NCBI RefSeq assembly: GCF_003363135.1
Contig: NZ_QRBB01000001.1
Coordinates: forward strand, 2,516,501-2,580,500
Direction of reading: 5' to 3'
Length of the DNA stretch: 64,000 nucleotides
DNA from: Alteriqipengyuania lutimaris
Lineage (GTDB): Bacteria; Pseudomonadota; Alphaproteobacteria; Sphingomonadales; Sphingomonadaceae
The notes below the pieces were generated by a model. The model was not told the DNA's origin. It made no database searches and saw only the letters and a list, made by a program, of their open reading frames with translations. Below are positions 18,288 through 27,933 of the stretch, in pieces. Each line of letters begins with the position of its first letter. Position 1 is the stretch's first letter. Both the position numbers and the translations under genes were made by a program.

Positions 18288-19459
18288 GCGCGCGCCAGGT
18301 CATTTCGCTCGGCTGCCGGCTCAACCATGCCGAGAGCGAACGGATCGCCGCCCTCGTCGACGGCGAGCGCGATCTCGTGGTGGTCAATTCCTGCTCGGTC
18401 ACGCGCGAGGCGGTGCGCCATACGCGCCAGGCGATCCGACGGGCGCGCAAGGCGAACCCCGATGCCCGGCTGCTGGTGACCGGCTGCGCGGCGGAGACCG
18501 AGCGCGAGGCGCTCTCCGCGATGGAAGAGGTCGACGGGCTGGTCGGCAATGGTGCCAAGCTCGATGCGCGCAGCTGGAACCTGCCCGAACCGCAGGTGCC
18601 GCTGCGCCAGGCGGGCACCCGCGCCTTCATCGGCGTGCAGAACGGCTGCGACCATTCGTGCACCTTCTGCAGCATTCCCAAGGGCCGCGGGGCGAGCCGT
18701 TCGGACCCGGTTTCCACGGTTTTGCAGGCGGTCGAGGCACGGCTTGCCGAGGACGTAAAGGAGATCGTGCTGACCGGGGTGGACCTGACCTCGTGGGGTC
18801 ACGACCTGCCCGGCGAACCGCGCCTGGGCACGCTGGTGGGGGCGATCCTCGACCGCTTCCCGCAATTGCCGCGCCTCCGGCTGTCCTCGGTCGACGGGAT
18901 CGAGATCGACGACCGGCTCTTCGAACTTATCGCCTCGGAACAGCGGCTTATGCCGCACCTGCACCTCTCGCTCCAGCATGGCAGCGACCTGATGCTGAAA
19001 CGCATGAAAAGACGGCACAGCCGTTCACAAGCGCTTTCACTGGTGGCACAGCTGAAGCAACGTCGCCCTGACCTCGCCATCGGCGCAGACCTGATCGCGG
19101 GCTTCCCGACAGAGGACGCATCGCACCACGCGGACAACCTCTCGATCATCGCAGAGTGCCAGATCGTCCACGGCCACATCTTCCCCTACTCGCCACGCGA
19201 GGGCACCCCTGCTGCGCGGATGCCGCAGCTCGACCGGCAGACGATCAAGGCGCGCGCTGCCGAACTGCGCTCCGCCGTCCGCCGGACGCGCGATGCCTGG
19301 CTCGAAAGCCTGATCGGCCACGAATACGAAGTTCTCGCGGAAAAGGACGGCAGCGGCTACACGCCGCACTTCGCCCGCGTCGCGTTGCCCGAGGGGACCG
19401 CGCCGGGCGCGATCGTCACAATCCGCCCCACCCGGATCATCGAAGGAATGCTCGCATGA
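18284..19459 (+). CDS. mtaB: tRNA t6A37 methylthiotransferase MtaB
   Basis: A radical SAM methylthiotransferase that turns t6A37 into ms2t6A in tRNA. 391 residues starting at GTG 18284. The N-terminal cluster cysteines are in GCRLNHAES, NSCSVT and TGCAAE. The radical SAM CxxxCxxC is in GCDHSCTFCSIPKGRG. A short TRAM-like region ends the protein. The layout and the dapF-mtaB-ftsY order fit MtaB and not MiaB. Four-base overlaps at both ends (GTGA with dapF, ATGA with ftsY) indicate coupled translation. Confidence 0.92.
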   Translation: MSARQVISLGCRLNHAESERIAALVDGERDLVVVNSCSVTREAVRHTRQAIRRARKANPDARLLVTGCAAETEREALSAMEEVDGLVGNGAKLDARSWNLPEPQVPLRQAGTRAFIGVQNGCDHSCTFCSIPKGRGASRSDPVSTVLQAVEARLAEDVKEIVLTGVDLTSWGHDLPGEPRLGTLVGAILDRFPQLPRLRLSSVDGIEIDDRLFELIASEQRLMPHLHLSLQHGSDLMLKRMKRRHSRSQALSLVAQLKQRRPDLAIGADLIAGFPTEDASHHADNLSIIAECQIVHGHIFPYSPREGTPAARMPQLDRQTIKARAAELRSAVRRTRDAWLESLIGHEYEVLAEKDGSGYTPHFARVALPEGTAPGAIVTIRPTRIIEGMLA

Positions 19460-20397
19460 GCGACGACGGCTCCTCCAGCTGGAGCGACCGCCTGCTGGGC
19501 GGATTTCGCAAGACATCGGATCGCCTGAGCGAGAACATCGCCCCGGTAAGCCAGGCGCGCGGAAACACGCGGCTGGACGACGCCACGCTCGACGAGATCG
19601 AGGATGCGCTGATCATGTCCGACCTCGGCCCCGAAGCCGCGGGCCGCGTACGCGCGGCGCTGCGCGAACAGCGCTTCGGCGCCGAGATTACCGAACGCCA
19701 GCTGCGCGAAGCCGTCGCGGAGGAAATCACCGCGATTTTGCGCCCGGTGGCCAAGCCGCTGGAGGTCACCGCCTTCCCGCGCCCGCAGGTGATCTTGGTG
19801 ATCGGCGTCAACGGCAGCGGCAAGACGACCACCATCGCCAAGCTCGCGCACCTGTTCATGGAAGACGATTACGAGGTGATGCTGGCGGCGGGCGACACCT
19901 TCCGTGCCGCCGCCATCGGCCAGTTGCAGACCTGGGCGGACCGCGTGGGCGTGCCGCTAGTGCGCGGACCCGAGGGCGGCGACCCGGCCAGCATCGTGTT
20001 CGACGCGGTCAAGCGCGGGACCGACGAGGGCACCGACGCGCTGATTGTCGACACCGCAGGCCGCCTCCAGAACAAGCGCGAGCTGATGGACGAGCTGGCG
20101 AAGATCCGCAAAGTGCTCGGCCGCCTCAATCCCGAGGCGCCGCACGACGTCGTGCTGGTGCTCGATGCGACCAACGGCCAGAACGCGCTCAGCCAGATCG
20201 ACGTGTTCAAGGAGGTGGCAGGCGTCACCGGACTGATCATGACCAAGCTCGATGGCACCGCCCGCGGCGGCATCCTGGTCGCGGCGGCGCAGAAATACGG
20301 CCTGCCGATCCATGCCATCGGCGTCGGCGAACAGCTCGACGACCTGCGTCCCTTCGATCCCGATCTCGTCGCACGCGTGATTGCGGGCGTGGCGTAA
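19456..20397 (+). CDS. ftsY: Signal recognition particle receptor FtsY
   Basis: A GTPase that docks SRP-bound ribosomes at the membrane. 313 residues with a short acidic/charged A-region and the NG domain: N-domain helices to about residue 90, G1 GVNGSGKTTT, GDTFRAAA, G3 DTAGR, G4 TKLDGTARGG. The long acidic A domain of E. coli FtsY is missing, as is usual in alphaproteobacteria. It starts inside the mtaB stop (ATGA). Its partner SRP RNA is also in this window at about 55.1 kb. Confidence 0.96.
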   Translation: MSDDGSSSWSDRLLGGFRKTSDRLSENIAPVSQARGNTRLDDATLDEIEDALIMSDLGPEAAGRVRAALREQRFGAEITERQLREAVAEEITAILRPVAKPLEVTAFPRPQVILVIGVNGSGKTTTIAKLAHLFMEDDYEVMLAAGDTFRAAAIGQLQTWADRVGVPLVRGPEGGDPASIVFDAVKRGTDEGTDALIVDTAGRLQNKRELMDELAKIRKVLGRLNPEAPHDVVLVLDATNGQNALSQIDVFKEVAGVTGLIMTKLDGTARGGILVAAAQKYGLPIHAIGVGEQLDDLRPFDPDLVARVIAGVA

Positions 20398-20406
20398 CCC
20401 GGCCTC

Positions 20407-20508
20407 GTCATTGCGAGGAGCTGCAAGCGAAGAAGCAATCCACGGCGCCCCGCTTTTCCGCTAGAGTATCATCATGGATTGCCGCGCGGCTGCGCCGCTC
20501 GCAATGAC
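20407..20508. repeat. Dispersed palindromic repeat (GTCATTGCGAG type)
   Basis: A 102-base element begins GTCATTGCGAGGAGC, then GAAGCAATCCA, and closes with TGGATTGC ... GCTCGCAATGAC, the inverse of the start. It fills nearly all of the ftsY-yciB gap. Elements of this sequence are common intergenic palindromes in many proteobacteria, including sphingomonads. If transcribed it would form a long hairpin between ftsY and yciB. Confidence 0.85.
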
Positions 20509-20522
20509 GAAGAAAGAACCCG

Positions 20523-21182
20523 ATGACCGAACCCGCTACCCCCGAACCCACCAAGACCAAATCCGGCTGGCTCAATGTCGCGATCGATTACGGTCCGCTG
20601 ATCGTCTTCCTCGTCTCGTTCTACCTCTTCCGGCCCGATGGCGAGGACTCGGTGGGCACCCTGCTCGCGATCATGAAGTCGACCGGCGCGTTCATCGTCG
20701 CCGCCATCGCCGCGCTGATCGCGAGCAAGCTGCTGACGGGGCAAGTCTCCAAGATGCTGATGCTCTCGACCGTGCTGATCGTCGGCTTCGGCGGGATGAC
20801 GATCCTGCTGCGCGATCCGTTCTACGTGCAGGTGAAGCCGACCGTGCTCTACGCGTTCTTCGGCATCGTCCTGTTGATCGGCTGGATGCGCGGCCAGGCC
20901 TATCTGCGCTGGTTGCTGGAGGCGGCGTTCGAGGGGCTGAGCCAGGAAGGCTGGCTCAAGCTGTCGCGCAACTGGGGCTTCTTCTTCCTGTTCCTCGCCG
21001 TGCTCAACGAGGCCCTGCGCATGTCGGTGAGCTTCGAGACCTGGCTCTGGGCCAAGCTGTGGGTCTTCATGGGCCTGAGCTTCGGTTTCACGCTGGTCCA
21101 GCTGCCGATGCTGCTGCGCCACGGGCTGGACCCGGAGCGCAAGGAAGGCCTGGTCGAGGAAGAGCCGCATACGGGGGCTTGA
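20523..21182 (+). CDS. yciB: Inner membrane-spanning protein YciB / IspZ family
   Basis: 219 residues with five or six membrane segments. The family blocks DYGPLIVFLVSFY, KPTVLYAFFG and LSRNWGFFFLFLAVLNEALR are present. Members are called septation protein A and affect envelope and membrane homeostasis, but the biochemical role is not settled. It is the last gene of the dapF-mtaB-ftsY-yciB group, separated from ftsY by the palindromic repeat. Confidence 0.93.
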   Translation: MTEPATPEPTKTKSGWLNVAIDYGPLIVFLVSFYLFRPDGEDSVGTLLAIMKSTGAFIVAAIAALIASKLLTGQVSKMLMLSTVLIVGFGGMTILLRDPFYVQVKPTVLYAFFGIVLLIGWMRGQAYLRWLLEAAFEGLSQEGWLKLSRNWGFFFLFLAVLNEALRMSVSFETWLWAKLWVFMGLSFGFTLVQLPMLLRHGLDPERKEGLVEEEPHTGA

Positions 21183-21190
21183 GGCTGAGA

Positions 21191-21218
21191 CGTCATCCCA
21201 GCGAACGCTGAGATGACG
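21191..21218. other. Short intergenic hairpin after yciB
   Basis: CGTCATC-CCAGCG-AA-CGCTGA-GATGACG forms a 13-pair stem with one mismatch. It stands in the gap between the convergent yciB and the small gene at 21241. There is no T-run, so it may be a truncated palindromic repeat or a weak terminator. Confidence 0.5.
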
Positions 21219-21240
21219 CAAACCATGAAATCGGCGCCCG

Positions 21241-21579
21241 TTATTCGCCGGGTTCGATAGGCGGAGTGTCGTCTTTCCTTGCTTTCCGCCGGCTTCGTTT
21301 CACAACCCGGTCGGAACGCGAGGTGGAAAAGCTCCCGATGCCAGCGAGCTGACGCTGCAAAATCCAGAAATAGATTCCGGCCGAAAGCGCGAAGCCAACG
21401 GACAGGATCGCAATGCCCCATTCGTAAGAGAAACGCTCAACCAACGTGACCGGAATGAGTAGAATTGCCGAAGGAGCCAGTGCGATCAAGCGATGACCTA
21501 GCGTAGGCGAACCTGCCCAATCTACCTTGATCCACTCACGATCGATGAGTCGGCGCAGATAGGCGATCGGCCCTGTCAC
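21241..21579 (-). CDS. Small two-span membrane protein downstream of kup
   Basis: 112 residues. Two hydrophobic segments (LIALAPSAILLIPVTLV and WGIAILSVGFALSAGIYFWIL) are followed by a basic, serine-rich cytoplasmic tail (SDRVVKRSRRKARKDD). The GTG start at 21579 lies 4 bases after the kup stop and is preceded by TAGGG, so it is probably translated with kup. The base composition is visibly less GC-rich than its neighbours. I recognise no family. A role linked to potassium uptake is only suggested by position. Confidence 0.65.
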   Translation of the reverse strand: MTGPIAYLRRLIDREWIKVDWAGSPTLGHRLIALAPSAILLIPVTLVERFSYEWGIAILSVGFALSAGIYFWILQRQLAGIGSFSTSRSDRVVKRSRRKARKDDTPPIEPGE

Positions 21580-21583
21580 AACC

Positions 21584-23530
21584 CTAAATCCGCACCTGCG
21601 AACCCAGCTCCACCACGCGGTTGGTCGGCAGGCGGAAGAACTGCATCGCGCTGGCGGAATTCCTCAGCATCCACGCGAAGATCTTCTCGCGCCAGATCGG
21701 CATGCCCGGCTTCTCGCTCGGCAGTAGGGTCTGGCGGCTGAGGAAGAAGCTCGTCTCCATCATGTCGAACTTGCCGCCGCAGCGGCTCATGCTCTTGAGG
21801 CCTTCGGGCACGTTGGTCTCGTCCATGAAGCCGTAACGCAGGATCGCGCGGTAGAAGCCGCTGCCGATCTCGGTGAATTCGCAGCGATGGTCGGGATCCA
21901 CGTAAGGCACGTCTTGGATCTCGACCGTCAGGATCACCACGCGTTCGTGCAGCACCTTATTGTGCTTGATGTTGTGGAGCAGCGCGGAGGGAACCCCGGC
22001 GGTGCTCGACGCCATGAAGATCGCGGTGCCGGGCACGCGCGTGGCGCTGTTCTGCGCGGACTTGGCGAAAATCTCGATCGGCAGCGCGACCTCGCCCATC
22101 CGGTCGCGCATCAGCTTGCGCCCGCGCGCCCATGTGGTGAGCAGGAGGAAGGCGAAGGCGCCCACCAGCAGCGGGAACCAGCCCCCATCGGCCACCTTGG
22201 TCAGGTTCGCGGCGAAATACGCCCCGTCGACGATCAGGAACAGCAGCACGATCGGCGCGGCGACGTACCACTTCCACTTCCACACGCCGACGAACAGCAC
22301 GCCCATCAGCATGGTGTCGATCGTCACCGCCCCGGTCACCGCGATGCCGTAGGCGCTGGCGAGGTTCGAAGAGTTCTGGAAGGTCAGCACAAGGATGATG
22401 ACCGCGACCAGCAGCGCCCAGTTGATCGAGGGGATGTAGATCTGGCCCGCTTCGGTCTCGCTCGTATGGCGGACCGCGAGGCGGGGGATATAGCCCAGCT
22501 GCATCGCCTGGTGCGTGATCGAGAACGCGCCCGAGATCACCGCCTGGCTGGCGATGAAGGTCGCGAACGTGGCGAGGAAGACGAGCGGCAGGCGCCATTG
22601 CTCCTGCGCGAGGAAGAAGAACGGGTTCTGGATCGCTTCGGCCGCGGCCTCGGGCGGGAGGCTGATGACCATCGCGCCCTGCCCGAAATAGTTGAGCAGC
22701 AGGCAGGGCATGACGAAGCCGAACCAGCTGAGGCGCATCGGCCCGCGCCCGAAATGGCCCATGTCCGAATAGAGCGCTTCGGACCCGGTCACTGCCAGCA
22801 CGACCGAGCCGAGCGCGAGGAACGCGAGCCAGCCGTCGAGGATGAAGAAGTTGACCGCGTACCATGGGTTGAGCGCCCACAGCACTTCGGGATGCTGGAG
22901 GATCTGCCAGCTGCCGAGCAGCGCGATGACCGTGAAATAGACGATCATCACCGGCGCGAAGAGCGCGCCGACCTTGGCCGTCCCGCGGCTCTGCAGCAGG
23001 AACAGCGCGACCAGCAGGCCGAGCGCAATGGGGATGACGAAATCCTCCAGCCCCTCGTCCACCACGGTCAGGCCCTCGACCGCCGAAAGCACCGAAATCG
23101 CGGGCGTGATCATCGAGTCGCCGTAGAACAGCGAGGTCGCGAAGACGCCCAGCAGGATCGCCAGCCAGCCATATCTGGACTTGCCGATCGAGCGCGAGAT
23201 CAGCGCGACGAGGGCCAGCGAACCGCCCTGCCCCTTGTTATCCGCGCGCATCAGGATCGAGACGTACTGGATCGCCACGATCAGCGTCATCGACCAGAAG
23301 ATCAGACTGACCACGCCCAGCACGTGCTCGGTGTCGAGCGCCAGCGGATTGGGCCCGACGAAGGTCTCGCGAAACGCGTAGAGCGGGCTGGTGCCGATAT
23401 CGCCGAAAACGATCCCGATCGCCCCGAACGCAAGCGTCGCGGTGGAGGCGTGGTGCGCAGTCGTGCCCTTGGCGGGCGGGGCCGCGCCGGGGCCGCCGCT
23501 AGGTTCTTGCGCTGGTGCGGAATCGCTCAT
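21584..23530 (-). CDS. kup: Low-affinity potassium transporter Kup
   Basis: 648 residues of the KUP/HAK/KT family: about 12 membrane segments and a soluble C-terminal domain of about 150 residues. The N-terminal family block [19 protein letters not shown] is present, as is [18 protein letters not shown]. It imports potassium, probably with protons. A 120-base gap separates it from ccmI. The cytoplasmic N-terminus is extended with Pro, Gly and Ala. Confidence 0.96.
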   Translation of the reverse strand: MSDSAPAQEPSGGPGAAPPAKGTTAHHASTATLAFGAIGIVFGDIGTSPLYAFRETFVGPNPLALDTEHVLGVVSLIFWSMTLIVAIQYVSILMRADNKGQGGSLALVALISRSIGKSRYGWLAILLGVFATSLFYGDSMITPAISVLSAVEGLTVVDEGLEDFVIPIALGLLVALFLLQSRGTAKVGALFAPVMIVYFTVIALLGSWQILQHPEVLWALNPWYAVNFFILDGWLAFLALGSVVLAVTGSEALYSDMGHFGRGPMRLSWFGFVMPCLLLNYFGQGAMVISLPPEAAAEAIQNPFFFLAQEQWRLPLVFLATFATFIASQAVISGAFSITHQAMQLGYIPRLAVRHTSETEAGQIYIPSINWALLVAVIILVLTFQNSSNLASAYGIAVTGAVTIDTMLMGVLFVGVWKWKWYVAAPIVLLFLIVDGAYFAANLTKVADGGWFPLLVGAFAFLLLTTWARGRKLMRDRMGEVALPIEIFAKSAQNSATRVPGTAIFMASSTAGVPSALLHNIKHNKVLHERVVILTVEIQDVPYVDPDHRCEFTEIGSGFYRAILRYGFMDETNVPEGLKSMSRCGGKFDMMETSFFLSRQTLLPSEKPGMPIWREKIFAWMLRNSASAMQFFRLPTNRVVELGSQVRI

Positions 23531-23651
23531 GAAACAAATGCCAGTCTCAAGCCTGCGAGCCCTCGGCAGGCGTGGTCTTCACTCTTTCGAGGAGAGAGGC
23601 GCGCGGTTAGCAGTGCCAGTGTGCACTTGCAACATTGCTTGCATCGATGGC

Positions 23652-24347
23652 TCAGGACCCGGGCTGCGGCGCAGCAGGGGTGCGCTGCATCGCTCCGGGT
23701 TGTCCGGCCCGCTCGCCCAGCACCTCGACCACGCCCTCCAGCCGTTCGAGCTGCGCGGCCACGTAATCGCGGCCCTTCGCATCGGGCGATGAATCCTCGA
23801 CCGCCTGCCGCCAGAAATCGCGCGCTTCGCCCAGCGCGCCGCCGCGCATGGCGATCAGGCCCTGGAAATAGGCCGGAGCCGGATTGCCGGGCGATTCCTC
23901 GCGCGCGCGCTGGAACGCATAGGCGACAGGCGGCGTGATCCGCCCTCGCGTATGCTCGACCAGCGCCATGCCGAGCGCGAGCCACGCCTCGCCATCCTGG
24001 GGATTCTCGTGGACCCCGTTGCGCAGCAGCCCCGCCGCATCGGCATGCTGGCCGCGCCGCGAAAAACCGTCTGCGGTCACGACATAGCGCGAGGGCAAGA
24101 TTCCCTCGACATTGTAGAACCGGCGCCGTGCCTCGATCATATTGTCCGACGTCGGCGAAACGTCGCGCGAGGCCTGTGTGGGCGAGCCGGCGACATCGGG
24201 CGAACCCTGCCAGGCATAGCCCGTCAGCGCGAAAACCAGTGCGGAGGCGAGCAGCGCCCAGACCTTGCGCCCTTCCCCCGCGACAAGAAACCCTGCCCCG
24301 AACACGACGAGGGCGAGGATGCCGACCGCGATCCACACTCCGATCAT
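23652..24347 (-). CDS. ccmI: Cytochrome c maturation TPR protein CcmI (short form)
   Basis: 231 residues. One N-terminal membrane anchor (VWIAVGILALVVFGAGF) and a second hydrophobic stretch precede a periplasmic TPR region (GEAWLALGMALVEHTRG, APAYFQGLIAMRGGALGEARDFW). CcmI/CycH holds apocytochrome c for the CcmFH haem lyase. It is much shorter than the roughly 400-residue classical CycH. Its start overlaps the ccmH stop by four bases, as last gene of the ccm operon. Confidence 0.85.
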   Translation of the reverse strand: MIGVWIAVGILALVVFGAGFLVAGEGRKVWALLASALVFALTGYAWQGSPDVAGSPTQASRDVSPTSDNMIEARRRFYNVEGILPSRYVVTADGFSRRGQHADAAGLLRNGVHENPQDGEAWLALGMALVEHTRGRITPPVAYAFQRAREESPGNPAPAYFQGLIAMRGGALGEARDFWRQAVEDSSPDAKGRDYVAAQLERLEGVVEVLGERAGQPGAMQRTPAAPQPGS

Positions 24348-24766
24348 TCGCCGCGCCTCCCCAGCCGCCGGAACAGGATGACCAGCGCGATCAGCACGAA
24401 AAGCAGCGGCAGCGCGTAGAGCGGCCAGGTCGCGGCCCCAAGGCCCGGGCGGTAGGTGACGTAGTCGCCATAGCGCTCGACCAGCCAGGCGCGGACGTCC
24501 TCGGGGCTTTCACCCGCGGCAATCCGGCTGCGGACCTGGTGGCGCATGTCGCCCGCCATCGGCGCGTCGCTGTCGGCGATCGATTGCGACTGGCAGGTGA
24601 GGCAGCGCAGCTCTTCCATCAGTTCCTGCGCGCGGGCCTCGGCCTGCGGGTCCTCGAGCTGGACATTGGCCAGCGGCGCGGAGGAGACCGCCTGCCCCTG
24701 GGCAAACGCCGCCCCCTGCGCGCCGAGCGCCAGAAGCGCGGCGACCATGAGCGCGAGCGGCCTCAT
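24344..24766 (-). CDS. ccmH: Cytochrome c maturation protein CcmH (CcmL)
   Basis: 140 residues: a signal peptide, a periplasmic three-helix domain with the redox motif LRCLTCQSQSIADS, and one C-terminal membrane span (LYALPLLFVLIALVILF). It reduces the apocytochrome CxxCH disulfide or carries it to the haem lyase. Four-base ATGA overlaps link it to ccmG upstream and ccmI downstream. Confidence 0.95.
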   Translation of the reverse strand: MRPLALMVAALLALGAQGAAFAQGQAVSSAPLANVQLEDPQAEARAQELMEELRCLTCQSQSIADSDAPMAGDMRHQVRSRIAAGESPEDVRAWLVERYGDYVTYRPGLGAATWPLYALPLLFVLIALVILFRRLGRRGE

Positions 24767-25305
24767 CGCGCATCCTCCCACGCCGCATAGATCTCGTCCA
24801 CGTCGTTTGCGCGGATGTCGCCGATATGCTGGTAGCGGATGACACCCTCGCCATCGATCACGAAGGTCTCGGGCACACCGCTGGAACCGAGCGCGAGCTG
24901 CACCTCGGCAATGTCGTCTTTGGCGATGGCCGCGTAGGGATTGCCGTAATTGTCGAGGAACTGCGCGATCGTTTCGGGTTCGTCGCGGATCGCCACGCCC
25001 ACGATGGGCACGCCGCGCTGCGCCAGCTCCTCCAGCTGCGGTGCCTCGGCAATGCACGGGAGGCACCAACTCGCCCAGATATTGAGCAGGCGCGGCTGGC
25101 CATCGGCGAAATCGGTCGATTCAAGCCGCGGGGCCGCCTCGGGCGCGCCTTCGGGGACAAAAGCGGGCAGATCGAAGGCGGGCAGCGGCTTGCCGATCAT
25201 CGTGCTGCGCACGAACTCGTCCTTGGGCTGGCTGAGCTGATAGCCGGCCACGCCGAGGAAGAGGGCGAACAGCGCGAGCGGGAGGATGACCCAGAGCTTC
25301 TTCAT
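24763..25305 (-). CDS. ccmG: Thiol-disulfide protein CcmG/DsbE
   Basis: 180 residues. A membrane anchor (LWVILPLALFALFLGVAGY) precedes a periplasmic thioredoxin fold with active site WASWCLPC and the cis-proline region SGVPETFVID. It passes electrons to CcmH/apocytochrome c. The start ATG at 25305 overlaps the ccmF stop (ATGA). Confidence 0.95.
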   Translation of the reverse strand: MKKLWVILPLALFALFLGVAGYQLSQPKDEFVRSTMIGKPLPAFDLPAFVPEGAPEAAPRLESTDFADGQPRLLNIWASWCLPCIAEAPQLEELAQRGVPIVGVAIRDEPETIAQFLDNYGNPYAAIAKDDIAEVQLALGSSGVPETFVIDGEGVIRYQHIGDIRANDVDEIYAAWEDAR

Positions 25306-27275
25306 GCCGCAGTCCTCGCGTCCTTCTCGGCCCTGCGCCGCGCGACTTCCTCGCGGATCTTGCGCCGCCGCGCGCTCGCCCGCAGGTGGCCGAAGATCGA
25401 GAGGATGCCGCCCAGCGCGATCAGGATGCCGCCATACCAGATCAGCGTGACGAAGGGCTTCCACCACAGCCGCAGCTGCCAGCGCTCCCCGCCATTCTCT
25501 CCCGGCTCGGCCGCATCGCCGAGAATGGCGTAGAACTGCCCGTTCCAGCGCGTCATCAGCGCGGATTCGCTGGTGCTCTGCTCGGGCTGCGTGAAATAGC
25601 GGGCCTCGGGCTGCAGAACCGTCTCGCGTCCCCCGTCCGACACCGTGATCCGCGCCTGCAACGCGGTCCAGTTCGGCCCTGCAACCGGCTCGACCGCTGC
25701 GAGCGTGGCCTCGTACGGGCCCACCGCCACGCTATCGCCGCTGCGCAGCGCGACCAGCCGCTCGGTCGAGAAGGCACTCTCGCTGGCCATCCCGGCGAGC
25801 GAGACGGCGATGCCGAAATGCGCGAGCATCGAGCCCCACAGCGCCAGCGGCACCAGCTTGAGCCTGCGCCCGCGCAGCGGCAGCCAGCTGGCCAGCGCCA
25901 GCGCGGCGGCGATCGCCAGCCCGATGATCGCGAGCACGCCCGCCCCGGTGAACAGCACCAGCACGGTGACCGACGCGGCCAGGATCGCGCCCACGATGGC
26001 CAGCGGCACGGCGACGCGCGAGAGCGAGTCACGCTTCCACCGCAGCAGCGGGCCGACCAGCAGGGCGAGGAACATCGGGACCGCGAACACGGCGGTGACG
26101 GGGTTGTAATAGGGCGGGCCGATCGAGACGCGCGTGTCGAACGCCTCGGTCAGGATCGGGTAGAGCGTGCCCAGCAGCACGACCGCCAGGATCGCGCTCA
26201 ACATCACATTGTTGAACACCAGCGCGCCTTCGCGGCTCACGGCGGCGAAGCGCTTGCCTTCCGACAAGGCGCCCGCGCGCCACGCGAACAGGCCGAAGGC
26301 GCCGCCGATATAGAGCGTCAGCAGCACAAGGATGAAGGCGCCGCGCTCGGGATCGACCGCGAAGGTGTGCACGCTCGTCAGGATGCCCGAGCGCACCAGA
26401 AAAGTACCGATCATGCTCATCGAGAAGGCGACGACGCCCAGCAGGATGGTCCAGGTGCGCAGCGCGTCGCGCGTGGCCAGCACACTGACCGAATGGAGCA
26501 GCGCGGTTGCAGCGAGCCATGGGAGGAGCGAGGCATTCTCGACCGGGTCCCAGAACCACCAGCCGCCCCAGCCCAGCTCGTAATAGGCCCAGTAGCTTCC
26601 CGCCGCGATGCCCAGCGTCAGCGCGACCCACGCCGCCAGCACCCACGGGCGCATCACCCGCGCCAGCTCGGGCCCCGCCTGCCGCGTCAGCAGGCCGGCG
26701 ACGACGAAGCAGAACGCGACCGACAGGCCGACATAGCCGACGTAGAGAATCGGCGGATGCAGCGCGAGGCCGATGTCCTGCAGCAACGGGTTGAGCCCGG
26801 CGCCGACCGCGGCGGGCGGATCGAGCCGCTCGAAAGGATTGGAGCTGAACAGCAGGAAGGCGAGGAAGCCGAGCGCGACGAAGGCCTGCGCGGCCAGCAC
26901 CGCCTTCATGAACCGCTCTTCCATCCGCTGCTCGAACGCGGCCACCAGAGCGCCGCTGATGCCGAGGATCGTCACCCACATCAGCATCGAGCCTTCGTGG
27001 TTCCCCCAGGCGCCCGACAGGCGATAGATCAGCGGCTTGTCGGTGTGGCTGTTCGCCGCAACCAGCGCGACCGATAGGTCGGTATCGACGAACACCCGCA
27101 GCAGGCACGCAAAGGCGATCACCAGCACGAGGCCCTGGACGATGGCGGCGGGCCGCGCGAGCCCGGCAACCGGCCCTGCGCCCGTGCCGCGAAGGCCGCT
27201 CGCCCCCGCCAGAAGCTGCAACACGCACAGCCCCATGGCGAGCCACAGGGCGGCAAGGCCGACTTCGGCGATCAT
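25302..27275 (-). CDS. ccmF: Haem lyase subunit CcmF
   Basis: 657 residues, about 14-15 membrane segments, standard CcmF length. The tryptophan-rich haem-handling motif is WGGWWFWDPVENAS, and conserved histidines are spread in the loops. It joins haem from CcmE to apocytochrome c in the periplasm. It overlaps ccmE and ccmG by four bases at each end. Confidence 0.96.
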   Translation of the reverse strand: MIAEVGLAALWLAMGLCVLQLLAGASGLRGTGAGPVAGLARPAAIVQGLVLVIAFACLLRVFVDTDLSVALVAANSHTDKPLIYRLSGAWGNHEGSMLMWVTILGISGALVAAFEQRMEERFMKAVLAAQAFVALGFLAFLLFSSNPFERLDPPAAVGAGLNPLLQDIGLALHPPILYVGYVGLSVAFCFVVAGLLTRQAGPELARVMRPWVLAAWVALTLGIAAGSYWAYYELGWGGWWFWDPVENASLLPWLAATALLHSVSVLATRDALRTWTILLGVVAFSMSMIGTFLVRSGILTSVHTFAVDPERGAFILVLLTLYIGGAFGLFAWRAGALSEGKRFAAVSREGALVFNNVMLSAILAVVLLGTLYPILTEAFDTRVSIGPPYYNPVTAVFAVPMFLALLVGPLLRWKRDSLSRVAVPLAIVGAILAASVTVLVLFTGAGVLAIIGLAIAAALALASWLPLRGRRLKLVPLALWGSMLAHFGIAVSLAGMASESAFSTERLVALRSGDSVAVGPYEATLAAVEPVAGPNWTALQARITVSDGGRETVLQPEARYFTQPEQSTSESALMTRWNGQFYAILGDAAEPGENGGERWQLRLWWKPFVTLIWYGGILIALGGILSIFGHLRASARRRKIREEVARRRAEKDARTAA

Positions 27276-27769
27276 TGCGCGGGGTATTCGGGTGTAGCGG
27301 CTGCGCTTTCTTCGAGCACGTCGTGCATCGCCTCGTCGCTCAGCCCTTCGAGCTCGCGCGGGGTGTAGTTCTCGTCATGCTTGGCGAGCAGGGTTTCCGC
27401 CTCGAAGGTGCCGCCCTCGTCGAAGCGGCCATTGGCGATCACGCCCGACCCTTCCACGAACAGGTCGGGCACGATCCCGCGATAGGTCACGGGGATCGCG
27501 TTGGCGCCCCGCCCGGTCACGCTGAAGGATATGGTCACCCCGTCGGGCAGCGTCTGGATAGAGCCTTGTTGCACCATCCCGCCGAGGCGGATCGCGCGGC
27601 CCGGCTCGGGCGGGTTTTCGGCGACGTCTTCGGGCAGGTAGAAATAGTCGGCCTGGCTGCGCAGTCCCCACGCGGCGAGCATCGCGGCCGCGATCAGCAC
27701 GATCAGCGCCACCATCACGAGCACCAGCCGCTGGTGCTTCGGGGCCATCTTGCCGAGGGGGCCGCTCAT
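27272..27769 (-). CDS. ccmE: Haem chaperone CcmE
   Basis: 165 residues: an N-terminal membrane anchor (LVLVMVALIVLIAAAMLAAW) and a periplasmic OB-fold. The covalent haem histidine is in LLAKHDENYTP, the classic form with histidine, not the CxxxY variant. The C-terminal tail is flexible. It overlaps ccmD and ccmF by four bases. Confidence 0.95.
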   Translation of the reverse strand: MSGPLGKMAPKHQRLVLVMVALIVLIAAAMLAAWGLRSQADYFYLPEDVAENPPEPGRAIRLGGMVQQGSIQTLPDGVTISFSVTGRGANAIPVTYRGIVPDLFVEGSGVIANGRFDEGGTFEAETLLAKHDENYTPRELEGLSDEAMHDVLEESAAATPEYPAQ

Positions 27770-27933
27770 TGCCCGCGCCCTTTGCGGCGCGATTCCTCGC
27801 GCGCCACATCACGGGCACGCTCCGCCCGGCGCATTCGCAGCCAGCTGAGGATCAGCAGCGCGGCAATGGCGGGGATGGCGATCGCATAGGCGGCGATCAC
27901 ATAGTCCCACTGGTTCAGCGATTCGCGGATCAT
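27766..27933 (-). CDS. ccmD: Haem exporter small subunit CcmD
   Basis: 55 residues with one membrane span (YVIAAYAIAIPAIAALLILSW) and a basic cytoplasmic tail (RMRRAERARDVAREESRRK), the CcmD pattern. It helps release holo-CcmE from CcmABC. The ATG at 27933 overlaps the ccmC stop (ATGA). Too small for many gene callers, but position and layout make it clear. Confidence 0.92.
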   Translation of the reverse strand: MIRESLNQWDYVIAAYAIAIPAIAALLILSWLRMRRAERARDVAREESRRKGRGQ

